Assembly (NCBI GenBank): GCA_004322345.1
Contig: SCTQ01000248.1
Span: forward strand, 1-34,563
Direction: 5' to 3'
Source of the DNA: Aquabacterium sp.
Lineage (GTDB): Bacteria; Pseudomonadota; Gammaproteobacteria; Burkholderiales; Burkholderiaceae_C
DNA: 34,563 bases
The notes under the pieces were generated by a model, which was given only the letters and a program-made list of their open reading frames with translations, was not told the origin of the DNA and did no database searches. A program made the translations under genes and the position numbers. Numbering within the stretch: position 1 is the stretch's first letter; each line of letters begins with the position of its first letter. Positions 27,541 to 34,563 of this stretch are shown piece after piece.

Positions 27541-29172
27541 CTACGCCGACGCCTTGGCCGCGGGCCACGGCCGCTGCACGCTGCCGCCTGCCTCCGTTGC
27601 GAAGAGGTCAAGGCATTCGCGCAGGATGGCAGCGGCGTCGGCCAGCGGGCCGTCGTGCATGACGGTCTTGTCCGGGCGGACCACGGCCACCCAGCCCACG
27701 GGCACTTCGCCCGGCATCAGGGCGCCGCCGAGGTCCTCCCAGGACGCCGAGGCGCCGGTGCTGGCGGACGTGCCGCGGGGATCGATGCGCACGAAGCGGC
27801 CGCCGGCATCGCGCCAGCGCCGCACCAGCTCCGGTGGCAGCCCGGTGCTGGGTTCGACACCGAAGCCGACGATGCAGAAGCCGCTTCCCATCGCATCGTC
27901 GCTGAGCGTGGGCATGCCGTGCTGGCCCTGTCGCAGCCAGGCTTGCGGGACCTGCCCGCCACGCAGGAGCCGCCGCCCACGCCGGTTGCGCACGAAGCAG
28001 CCCTGCTTGAAGCGGTTGGCCGGCTTGATCTCCAGGTTCTCGAAGAGGCGGCGCAGCCGCGGCACGGCGGCCAGCGTCTTCATGACGCCGTGGACGAAGA
28101 AGGCCTTGACGTGGCTGCTGGGCATGACCAGCTGGCCCATCATGCGTGCCAGGTTGATCATCGCGCGCACGTGCGGGCGGCGTTCGCGGTCGTAGCTGTC
28201 CAGCAGGGCCGGGCCGGCCCGCCCTTGCATCACCCAGGCCAGCTTCCAGCCGAGATTGGCGACGTCGCGCAGCCCCGCGACCAGGCCCTGCCCGACGAAG
28301 GGCGGCGTGATGTGGGCGGCGTCGCCGACGAGGAAGACACGCCCGGACTGGAAGCTGTCCGCGAGCCGGGCGTGGAAGCGATAGACCGCCACACGCTCGA
28401 TCTCGATGTCGCCGCCCTGCGACCACGGCCGGAGCAGGGAGCGGACCATGTCCGGATCCTCCATCTGCTCGCGCGTTTCGCCGCTGCGAAGCTTGAACTC
28501 CCAGCGCTGCCGGCCACCCGGCGCCACCATGTGCGGGATCGGACGGCTGGCGTCGCAGATGAACTCGACGTGGTCGATGGGCACGGGCACGTGCTTGGCG
28601 TCGACGACGAGCCAGTCCTCCGCATAGGTCTTGCCCTTGAAGTCCTTGCCCAGCAGCCGGCGCACCAGCGAGTTCGCGCCGTCCGCGCCCACCACGTACC
28701 TGGCGCGAACTTCTTGCTCGACCGCGCCGGACCGGATGGTCGCCATCACATGGGTCGCCGCCTGCTCGAGGGCGAGGAGTTCGCAACCCAGCCGCACCTG
28801 GATGCTGGCCATGTCCTGCAGCCGGTGCCGCAGCACCTGCTCCAGCTGGGGTTGGAAGAAGGTCACCAGCTTCGGATGCCCGTCCACAGCCCCCGTGGTG
28901 ACCGCGCGGCCGAACTGGCCGAAATGGCGGCAATGCATGCGGACCTCGGGGATGGCCACCGTGTCGATGTCGCCGTCCTGCAGCCCGCACATCTGCAGGA
29001 CACGCAGCGCTTCGTTGTCCAGCGCAATGGCGCGCGGAGCCTGGAAGATCTCGACGGACTTGTCGATCACGAGGGCGTCGACCCCGTAGCGGCCCAGGAG
29101 GTTGGCCAGGGCGGCGCCCACGGGGCCCAGTCCCACGATGAGGACGTCGACGGCGTCTGGAAGCTGATTCAT
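27541..29172 (-). CDS. MhpA-like class A flavoprotein aromatic hydroxylase
   Basis: This 543-residue FAD monooxygenase resembles 3-(3-hydroxyphenyl)propionate/3-hydroxycinnamate hydroxylase. Its N-terminal FAD motif is VLIVGLGPVGAALANLLGRYG. The second FAD/NADPH motif is RYVVGADGANSLVRRLLG, and the GD motif is GRVFLVGDAAHITPPFVGQG. The C-terminal about 150 residues form the thioredoxin-like domain of this subgroup. Family enzymes add an ortho hydroxyl to a phenol to give a catechol, the substrate of ring-cleaving dioxygenases. The gene is 12 bp after the acyl-CoA ligase and 5 bp before the MDR gene, in one operon with an extradiol dioxygenase. The natural phenol is unknown; I avoid the mhpA symbol because no mhpBCDFE set accompanies it. 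Confidence 0.88.
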   Translation of the reverse strand: MNQLPDAVDVLIVGLGPVGAALANLLGRYGVDALVIDKSVEIFQAPRAIALDNEALRVLQMCGLQDGDIDTVAIPEVRMHCRHFGQFGRAVTTGAVDGHPKLVTFFQPQLEQVLRHRLQDMASIQVRLGCELLALEQAATHVMATIRSGAVEQEVRARYVVGADGANSLVRRLLGKDFKGKTYAEDWLVVDAKHVPVPIDHVEFICDASRPIPHMVAPGGRQRWEFKLRSGETREQMEDPDMVRSLLRPWSQGGDIEIERVAVYRFHARLADSFQSGRVFLVGDAAHITPPFVGQGLVAGLRDVANLGWKLAWVMQGRAGPALLDSYDRERRPHVRAMINLARMMGQLVMPSSHVKAFFVHGVMKTLAAVPRLRRLFENLEIKPANRFKQGCFVRNRRGRRLLRGGQVPQAWLRQGQHGMPTLSDDAMGSGFCIVGFGVEPSTGLPPELVRRWRDAGGRFVRIDPRGTSASTGASASWEDLGGALMPGEVPVGWVAVVRPDKTVMHDGPLADAAAILRECLDLFATEAGGSVQRPWPAAKASA

Positions 29173-29184
29173 GTGGCCTGCCGC

Positions 29185-31122
29185 TCAGACGTTGTGTGGG
29201 AAGGGGAACTGGCCCAGCACGCGGCGGACGGCGGCGACATCCGCCTGGGGGTCCAGCTCGACCTCCACGACGATGCCGCGCGCCTGGTCGGCCAGCGCGC
29301 GCAGCCTGCGGGCGGCGATGCCCGCCTCCTGCAGCGCGGTGGACAGCGCGCTCTGGATCTCCAGGTGCTTGAGGTCGGGCTTGAAGATCTTGCCCACGCC
29401 GGTCAGCGGCATCTGCGGGATCACGTACACGTACTTCGGATGCGCCGCACGCTCGGGGATGTTCCGCTGCGCGAAGGCCAGCAGCTCCGCCTCGCTGGCC
29501 GATGCGCCCGGCTTGAGCTGCACATAGGCCACCGGCACCTCGCCCGCGTGCGCGTCGGGGCGCCCGATCGCCGCGGCCAGTTCGACGGCCGGGTGGCGGT
29601 GCAGCGGCTCCTCGATGGCGGCGGGGTCGATGTTGTGGCCGCCGCGGATGATCAGCTCCTTCTTGCGGCCGGTGAGATAGAAGTAGCCGTCCTCGTCCTG
29701 GCGGCCGAGGTCGCCGGTGTTGAGCCAGCGCCTGCCGTCACCGGTGTCCACCCACAGGCCCTTGTTGTGCTCGGCCACCTTGTAGCCGGCGAACACGTTG
29801 GGCCCGCTGATGACGATGACGCCGGCCTCGCCGAACGCGCAGTCGCGCACGTAGGCGCCTTGTTCGTCCAGCACCACGGGCTTCATCTGCTGCAGCGGCA
29901 GACGGATGCCGATGGAGCCGATGCGGCGGTCGCCCAGCGGCGGGTTGGTGGAGCTGACGCAGGTGCCCTCGGTCAGGCCGTAGCCCTCGAGGATCTTCAG
30001 GCCCGTCTTGTCCTGGAAATTGCGCATGAGTTCCATGGGCATCGGTGCGGCGCCGCACAGGCCGTATTCCAGCGTGCTCACGTCGTGGCCCTCGATCGGC
30101 ACGCGCATCAAGGCGGCGTACAGCGTGGGCACCCCGCTGAAGAAGCTGATGCGGTGGTGCTCGACGATCTCCCAGAAGCGCCTGACGACGCCGTCGCCGC
30201 GGTAGCCCTGCGGCGTGCCCAGGATCACGTGTGCGCCGTGCGAGAACGGGACCAGCCCGGTGACCAGCACGCCGTTGACGTGGAAAAGCGGCAGGCCGCA
30301 GAAGACGTTCTTGCCCGTGCCCACGCCTTCGCCGAGAAACTGGCTGGCGCTCCACGCGTTGGCCACCTCGTTGGCGTGGCGGCGCATCGCGATCTTGGGC
30401 GTGCCCGTGGTCCCGCCGGTGCAGAAGTAGGAGGAGTAGTCGTCGGGGAGGATGTTGCGACCGCTGACCAGGCGATCCTTCGGCTGGCGCCGGATGCCGC
30501 GCCGGAAGTCATGCACCTGGATGCGCGCGGGCACGGCCGCGTGCACACCCTGCGGGCCGTGCAGCCGCCGTGCCTCGCGTTTTTGCATCAGCCGCGCGGC
30601 CAGGCCCTTGAGGCCGTGCACATGGTCGGCCAGGTTCACCAGCACCACGTGGCGCAGTGTCGGGACCTGATCGAGGATGGGCTGCAGCCGCTGCCACAGG
30701 TCGGTGCCGGGGAACGGCGCCAGGGTCACCAGCACACGAGCGCCGCCGGCCTTGAGCAGCTCGGCGATGGCTGGTGCCTCCAGGAGCGGATTGATGGCGT
30801 AGGTGATGCCCGCGGCCTGGCCGCCCCAGATCGTCAGGTGCGTTTCGGGCAGGTTCGGCAACACGAAGGCGACCACCTCGTCGCGCGTCACGCCCAGGCT
30901 GTGGAAGAAGTTGGCCGAGCGGTGGATGTCGGCCATCAGCTCTTCGTAGGTCCAGACCTCCGGCTTGCGGTGGTCGTCCGTCTGCAGGAAGAAGGAGAGG
31001 GCGGGCGCCTTGGGCGCGATCGCGGCGCCGCGGCGGATCATCTCGTAGGTGCTGGGCGGCAGCGTGCCGGCGCCCTTGCGCTCGACGGCTTGCACGTCGG
31101 CGATGCTGGCGATCCCCTTCAT
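29185..31122 (-). CDS. AMP-forming acyl-CoA synthetase
   Basis: This 645-residue adenylate-forming ligase activates a carboxylic acid to an acyl-CoA with ATP. Signatures are in order: the P-loop YFCTGGTTGTPKIAMRRH, the motif EGYGLTEGTC, the hinge and adenine region LNTGDLGRQDEDGYFYLTGRKKELIIRG (Asp and Arg conserved), and the catalytic Lys in LPLTGVGKIFK. The ATG at 31122 overlaps the FAH gene stop by 4 bp (ATGA), which shows translational coupling. In this operon it may activate the side chain before ring attack, or an acid released after ring cleavage. The C-terminal extra about 60 residues after the Lys (LEIQSALSTALQEAGI) are longer than usual. Confidence 0.9.
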   Translation of the reverse strand: MKGIASIADVQAVERKGAGTLPPSTYEMIRRGAAIAPKAPALSFFLQTDDHRKPEVWTYEELMADIHRSANFFHSLGVTRDEVVAFVLPNLPETHLTIWGGQAAGITYAINPLLEAPAIAELLKAGGARVLVTLAPFPGTDLWQRLQPILDQVPTLRHVVLVNLADHVHGLKGLAARLMQKREARRLHGPQGVHAAVPARIQVHDFRRGIRRQPKDRLVSGRNILPDDYSSYFCTGGTTGTPKIAMRRHANEVANAWSASQFLGEGVGTGKNVFCGLPLFHVNGVLVTGLVPFSHGAHVILGTPQGYRGDGVVRRFWEIVEHHRISFFSGVPTLYAALMRVPIEGHDVSTLEYGLCGAAPMPMELMRNFQDKTGLKILEGYGLTEGTCVSSTNPPLGDRRIGSIGIRLPLQQMKPVVLDEQGAYVRDCAFGEAGVIVISGPNVFAGYKVAEHNKGLWVDTGDGRRWLNTGDLGRQDEDGYFYLTGRKKELIIRGGHNIDPAAIEEPLHRHPAVELAAAIGRPDAHAGEVPVAYVQLKPGASASEAELLAFAQRNIPERAAHPKYVYVIPQMPLTGVGKIFKPDLKHLEIQSALSTALQEAGIAARRLRALADQARGIVVEVELDPQADVAAVRRVLGQFPFPHNV

Positions 31123-32081
31123 GCCTCGGCCACCACGCGGTTGCGCTGGACGCCCAGGTCGATCTCCCCGTCCGCGCTGCGGATGCGGGACTCGACCACG
31201 TCGCCCGGCTTCAGATACTGGGGGCGCCGCGACTGGACCTTGAGGAAGATCTTCCACTTCGTGCGCTCGGGCAGCAGCGCGCCGATGCGCTGCTTGGCCG
31301 GGGAGGGCACCGCCAGGGCGCAGCCCGCCGGGGTGCCGGTGGACAGCAGGTCGCCGGCATGGAGATCGTGCACCCCGGACAGCTCGGTCAGCGTCTCGGC
31401 CGGCCCCCACACCAGGTTGGCCGTGGTGTCCTGCTGCCGGATCTGGCCGTTGACCGTGAGCGTGAGCTGCAGCTGGCGGATGACCGGCATCTCGTGCGGC
31501 TCCAGCAGGCAGATCCAGGGACCGACGGGCCCGAAGCTGCGGAAGCTCTTGCCCTTGTAGAACTGCATCTGCGGGATCTGGATGTCGCGTGCCGAGTAGT
31601 CGTTGACGATGACCAGGCCGGCCACGAAGTCGTGCAGCTTGGCATCGGTCACCGTGGTGCGGCGCAGGATGTCCTGCCGGAGGATCAGGCCCAGCTCGAT
31701 CTCGTAGTCGAGGAAAGACACGGCCTTGGGTTTCACGAGGTCCGCGTCGGCCGCAGCCAGGCAGCTGGTGGCCTTGGTGAAGATCATGTTGTAGGCCTTG
31801 GCATCCGGGTCCATGCCGGACTCGATCATGTGCTGGCGGTAGTTCGCGCCCTGGCAGATGAACTGCTGGTTGGGCGTCAGCGGCGACAGCAGGCGCACGT
31901 CCGACAGCAACAGGCCGGGGCCGTTGCGATCGATGTGTGCCTTGAGCGCGGCCAGCGGGTGGTCGCGCAGGAAGTCCGCCGTCGTCACCGCGTCCCCGGG
32001 GATGGGGACGATGCGTCCTTTCACCACAGCGCCCCATTGGGTGCGCTGCTCGTGCACATAGCGAAGGATGTTGATGGCCAT
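31119..32081 (-). CDS. Fumarylacetoacetate-hydrolase-family protein
   Basis: This 320-residue protein has the FAH fold: an N-terminal beta region, then the metal-site block LDYEIELGLILR (Glu-x-Glu) and the Asp in VNDYSARDIQIPQ, followed by GKSFRSFGPVGPW with the conserved Lys. Family members cleave C-C bonds of beta-diketo acids, or act as hydratases or decarboxylases in meta-cleavage pathways. The start at 32081 gives MAINILRYVHE. In this operon it follows an extradiol dioxygenase, so it probably handles the ring-fission product in place of the usual MhpC-type alpha/beta hydrolase or of a later pathway enzyme. The 34-bp gap upstream and the ATGA overlap downstream keep it in the operon. Confidence 0.9.
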   Translation of the reverse strand: MAINILRYVHEQRTQWGAVVKGRIVPIPGDAVTTADFLRDHPLAALKAHIDRNGPGLLLSDVRLLSPLTPNQQFICQGANYRQHMIESGMDPDAKAYNMIFTKATSCLAAADADLVKPKAVSFLDYEIELGLILRQDILRRTTVTDAKLHDFVAGLVIVNDYSARDIQIPQMQFYKGKSFRSFGPVGPWICLLEPHEMPVIRQLQLTLTVNGQIRQQDTTANLVWGPAETLTELSGVHDLHAGDLLSTGTPAGCALAVPSPAKQRIGALLPERTKWKIFLKVQSRRPQYLKPGDVVESRIRSADGEIDLGVQRNRVVAEA

Positions 32082-32115
32082 GGTGGGGAGATCGTCTGGA
32101 TGGGAAGAAGGCGGA

Positions 32116-33192
32116 TCAGCCGAAGAGCTTGGCCAGCGTCAGCAGCTTGTCGAAGGTGAGGTCGGGACTGCGCCGCAGGTTGCGCAACAGCGCGCCGAGG
32201 GCTGCAGGCGTCATGCGCGGGCGGGTGAAGCTGGCGGGCATCGGCGGCCCCCACTGCGACATCGCGTCCCGGCTGACCGGGTGGATGCCGGTGCGCAGGC
32301 CGGCCGTCAGCAGGTCGCCGTCGCAGTAGTGCTCGTGCTTGTCGCCCCAAGGGTCCTGCCAGTAGTCGAAGATCTGGCTGCCCAGGATGTGGCGGCCCAT
32401 GCCCCAGGCATGCTTCCAGCCGCGTTCGCGCAGCACGCGCTGGCCCATGCCCACCGCATCGGTGTCCACGACCTCGTAGGCGCTGTGGCTGTACAGCGGC
32501 ATGAAGCCCTGGGCCAGGGCCAGCGTGTGATGGTCCGCAGGCGTGTCGCCCAGGTCCAGCCGCATGAAGGCCACGGCCGGCGAGCCGTCGGGCAGCACCT
32601 GCACGTCGCTGGGGATCAGGCCCAGGTGCTGGGTGTACCAGGCGGACGTGGCCTGGAAGTCCGCCAGCTCCAGCACGACGTGGCCCAGCCGCAGCACCTC
32701 GGGCGGCTCGGCCGGCAGGCGCTGGAATGCATCGACCCGCGCCACGGCGCGGCCGACGTTCCAGGTCAGCAGCGCCCGGTGAGGCAGTACATCGGCCGGC
32801 TGCTGGTTCCAGACGATTTCCACCGTGAAGCCCGACGGGTCGACCAGCGTCAGCATCTCGCCCCCACCGGGGCGGTCGGCCCTGACGATGGGAGAGGCAC
32901 CGGGCAAGCGGGACAGCTTCAGCAGGTCTTGGCGCGAGGCCACCGCGAACCCCATTCCGACGAAGCGCGCCTGGCGTGCCCGCCGCGCGCGATAGCAGTA
33001 CGCCGCCGGCGCGGTGCCGCGCAGGTAGAGCTCGTCAGGCGTGCGCAGGGTCGTCCGCAGGCCGAAGTCCCGCAGGAAGGCCTCGGTGCGGTCCAGGTCC
33101 GGCCGCTCGAACATCAGGTGGGTGAGGGCGATGGCCTTCACCGTGGGGTTGGGGTGGCGCGCGGGCTGGGCGGTGGCCAGGCGAAGCGTCAT
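32116..33192 (-). CDS. VOC-fold extradiol ring-cleavage dioxygenase
   Basis: This 358-residue protein has two vicinal-oxygen-chelate domains (about 15-130 and 165-300). The C-terminal one carries the probable 2-His-1-carboxylate iron site: His in LRLGHVVLEL, His in GMGRHILGSQIFDYW and Glu in GDKHEHYCDGD. That is the arrangement of type I extradiol dioxygenases, which open catechols next to the hydroxyls. The N-terminal domain has lost these ligands, as usual. The start at 33192 overlaps the phytanoyl-CoA dioxygenase gene stop by 4 bp. An extra about 60-residue C-terminal tail (LRNLRRSPDLTFDKLLTLAK) is unusual. With the MhpA-like hydroxylase, a hydroxylation-then-meta-cleavage route follows. 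Confidence 0.85.
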   Translation of the reverse strand: MTLRLATAQPARHPNPTVKAIALTHLMFERPDLDRTEAFLRDFGLRTTLRTPDELYLRGTAPAAYCYRARRARQARFVGMGFAVASRQDLLKLSRLPGASPIVRADRPGGGEMLTLVDPSGFTVEIVWNQQPADVLPHRALLTWNVGRAVARVDAFQRLPAEPPEVLRLGHVVLELADFQATSAWYTQHLGLIPSDVQVLPDGSPAVAFMRLDLGDTPADHHTLALAQGFMPLYSHSAYEVVDTDAVGMGQRVLRERGWKHAWGMGRHILGSQIFDYWQDPWGDKHEHYCDGDLLTAGLRTGIHPVSRDAMSQWGPPMPASFTRPRMTPAALGALLRNLRRSPDLTFDKLLTLAKLFG

Positions 33193-34199
33193 GGCTGCCG
33201 TTCCTGGCGGCGCTCGGCCGATGGCTGCGCGCGGGGGTCGCCCCAGGTCTGGCGCGGAATGGCTGAGCTCGTGCCGCCCAGACCCAGCCTGGCGGCCGAC
33301 ACGGCGTTGTGCAGGGCCGAGCCGACCAGCTTGCAGGAGCTGGGGCTCTCGGGCTGCGCGCGCTGCAGGCGCTCGGCCGGATCGTGGTGCGGCAGGATGA
33401 TGGGGAACGCGCCGCCGCGCAGCGGGCCGCCGATCTGCGAGTCGTGCCGGAAGTGCACCGGCATGCGCTTGGCAGTGGGCTGGTAGGTCACGTCGTCGCC
33501 GGTCCAGCGCAGCGCCAGGGCGCGGCGGCGCCGCGTGCGCGAGAGGTTGCCGTAGGAGCCGTGCAGCGTCAGCGGATGGAAGGCCAGGAAATCCCCCGGC
33601 TCCATGTCCCAGTGCAGCAGCTCGTACTTGTCCAGGTTGGCGTTGATGTCCGGGATGTCGTCCATCTCCTCATCGATGATGGCCGCAACGTAGTCCGGAG
33701 ACAGGGCCTTGAAGCGCTGCGGCCACTTGTGCGAGCCCTTCACGTACAGCAGGCCGCTGTTGTCCTTGTTCACCGGGTCGAGCGGAATCCAGAACGAGGT
33801 GATCTGCTCGCCGCGGATGGGCCAGAAGCTGAGGTCCTGGTGCCAGGGCGTGGGCGCATCGGTGCCGGGCTCCTTGACGAACATCTGGTCGTAGAAGAAC
33901 CGCACCTCCTCGGACCGCATCAGGTCCCGGGCCCAGTGCGCGAACGGGCCGTAGTAGATGAGGTCACGCAGGACGTCCAGGCGCTTCCACAAGAAGATGT
34001 CCATCTTGTAGCCCTCGACCTTGCGCGACATGAAGCGCCCGATCATCGACGGGTCGCTGCGGGCCTGCTCCAGGCCTTCTTCCACCATCTCCAGCCAGTT
34101 CCGGTCGATGGCGCCGCGCAGCATCACGACGCCGTCCTCGTCGTAGCGTTGCAGCTCTTGCGGGGTCAGGCGGCGGACCGGTGTGGCGGGATATCCCAT
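33189..34199 (-). CDS. Phytanoyl-CoA-dioxygenase-family Fe(II)/2-oxoglutarate enzyme
   Basis: This 336-residue protein is of the PhyH family, which hydroxylates small molecules or acyl-CoAs using Fe(II) and 2-oxoglutarate. The iron facial triad is visible: His-x-Asp in TPWHQDLSFW and the distal His in HPLTLHGSYGN, with an Arg in LSRTRRRRALALRW for 2-oxoglutarate. The region LDPVNKDNSGLLYVKGSHK is the typical family core. It is the first gene of the six-gene operon, 6-50 bp after two palindromic operator-like sites. Its presence in a ring-cleavage operon is uncommon. It may hydroxylate an alkyl side chain or a methyl group of the substrate. A cofactor other than 2-oxoglutarate cannot be excluded. 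Confidence 0.88.
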   Translation of the reverse strand: MGYPATPVRRLTPQELQRYDEDGVVMLRGAIDRNWLEMVEEGLEQARSDPSMIGRFMSRKVEGYKMDIFLWKRLDVLRDLIYYGPFAHWARDLMRSEEVRFFYDQMFVKEPGTDAPTPWHQDLSFWPIRGEQITSFWIPLDPVNKDNSGLLYVKGSHKWPQRFKALSPDYVAAIIDEEMDDIPDINANLDKYELLHWDMEPGDFLAFHPLTLHGSYGNLSRTRRRRALALRWTGDDVTYQPTAKRMPVHFRHDSQIGGPLRGGAFPIILPHHDPAERLQRAQPESPSSCKLVGSALHNAVSAARLGLGGTSSAIPRQTWGDPRAQPSAERRQERQP

Positions 34200-34205
34200 G
34201 GTTTC

Positions 34206-34250
34206 TCAAACTTGATGAATGAATCAACATGATGATGTTATCAAGTTTGA
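34206..34250. promoter_or_regulatory. Paired palindromic sites upstream of the six-gene operon
   Basis: TCAAACTTGA (34206-34215) and TCAAGTTTGA (34241-34250) are each near-perfect TCAA-NN-TTGA palindromes. Taken together they are an 11-bp perfect inverted repeat (TCAAACTTGAT/ATCAAGTTTGA) with a 23-nt AT-rich spacer; the centres are 35 bp apart. They start 7 bp upstream of the first operon gene. This layout suits a dimeric regulator binding two operators over the promoter. Confidence 0.7.
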
Positions 34251-34428
34251 TTGTGCATAAGGATTTCCCGCGGGGCAGGCCCCGTGTCCAGGGAATGCCG
34301 CCCCCCCAGGGGCAGGTCTTGGCAGCCGAGCGCAAAGCCGACCTCCGCGGTCCGCGCAACGGCGGCTCACCGGAGATCCAGTACCCTTGTGCCTTTTGTC
34401 GGTCCCGCCTCCCAGGAAGCATCCCAAG

Positions 34429-34563
34429 ATGCCAACGTCGTCCAAGCTTCGTGCCCGCTCGTCATCGCAGTCGCCCATCAAGCGGGCCCAGGCCAAGGTC
34501 CCGGAGTCGGGTGCGCAGGAGCCGCTGGACGTCGGGCGCCGTGAGAGGCGCAAGCGCGACGCG
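34429..34563 (+). CDS. Start of a gene cut by the window edge, possibly a TetR-type regulator
   Basis: From the ATG at 34429 the frame is open to the end (45 codons), and AGGAAG lies about 10 nt upstream. The visible chain is a basic, disordered-looking leader (PTSSKLRARSSSQSPIKRAQ) ending in GRRERRKRDA. The latter resembles the segment that precedes the first helix of TetR regulators. It is divergent from the six-gene operon with 229 bp between, and the paired operators lie in that gap. So a local regulator of the operon is the natural guess. The domain itself is off the window, and the call is weak. Confidence 0.4.
   Translation, partial: MPTSSKLRARSSSQSPIKRAQAKVPESGAQEPLDVGRRERRKRDA

Noticed and set aside
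27508-31560. 1350-codon plus-strand ORF
   Set aside because: It is the complement of the MhpA-like, acyl-CoA ligase and FAH genes. Its openness is a GC3 effect, and no protein-like motifs are present.

Overview
The window reads as chromosomal DNA of a high-GC betaproteobacterium, most likely Burkholderiales of the Comamonadaceae/Sphaerotilaceae type. The reasons are very strong GC3 bias, a PHB-depolymerase-type esterase next to a ribbon-helix-helix regulator, a PEP-CTERM protein, and an orphan mhp-like aromatic operon. This placement is inferred from gene style, not from a marker gene. I see no rRNA, tRNA, CRISPR array, intact insertion sequence or phage gene. The high GC opens hundreds of antisense shadow ORFs, including 1267- and 1350-codon ones, which I left out.

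Left part (1-13.6 kb). This is a patchwork of housekeeping and accessory genes: a cysteine hydrolase, glutamine-dependent NAD+ synthase (nadE), an outer-membrane beta-barrel, a polytopic membrane protein, a YbhB/PEBP protein, a very small PEP-CTERM protein and an ABM-domain monooxygenase. A Tat-exported cholesterol-oxidase-like GMC flavoenzyme follows. It faces an SDR plus a metallo-beta-lactamase-fold protein that are transcribed divergently from an AraC-type regulator. Then come a small tail-anchored protein, a good terminator and a hemerythrin protein.

Middle (12.4-23.8 kb). A minus-strand set holds a UvrA paralogue lacking the UvrB-binding insertion, a ribbon-helix-helix regulator and a PHB-depolymerase-like esterase. 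Between uvrA and the regulator lies an array of seven 11-bp tandem repeats that runs into the uvrA stop codon and looks like a regulator operator. A small membrane protein follows, then a multi-domain hybrid histidine kinase whose PAS domain is split across frames. A DUF421 membrane protein, a large KatE-type catalase with a Tat signal and exonuclease III complete this part.

Right part (23.9-34.6 kb). A single-gene ArsA ATPase carries an N-terminal thioredoxin-fold CxxC domain, with no other ars gene in the window. Then six tightly packed minus-strand genes form what looks like one catabolic operon: phytanoyl-CoA-dioxygenase-like, VOC extradiol dioxygenase, FAH-family hydrolase, acyl-CoA ligase, MhpA-type aromatic hydroxylase and MDR oxidoreductase. 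Its promoter region holds two palindromic TCAANNTTGA sites 35 bp apart. A divergent, window-truncated reading frame there looks like the start of a regulator.

Most notable for follow-up: the thioredoxin-ArsA fusion, the 11-bp iteron array, the six-gene ring-cleavage operon with its paired operator, the MBL protein that keeps only half its metal site, and the compensating frame jumps in the kinase PAS domain.
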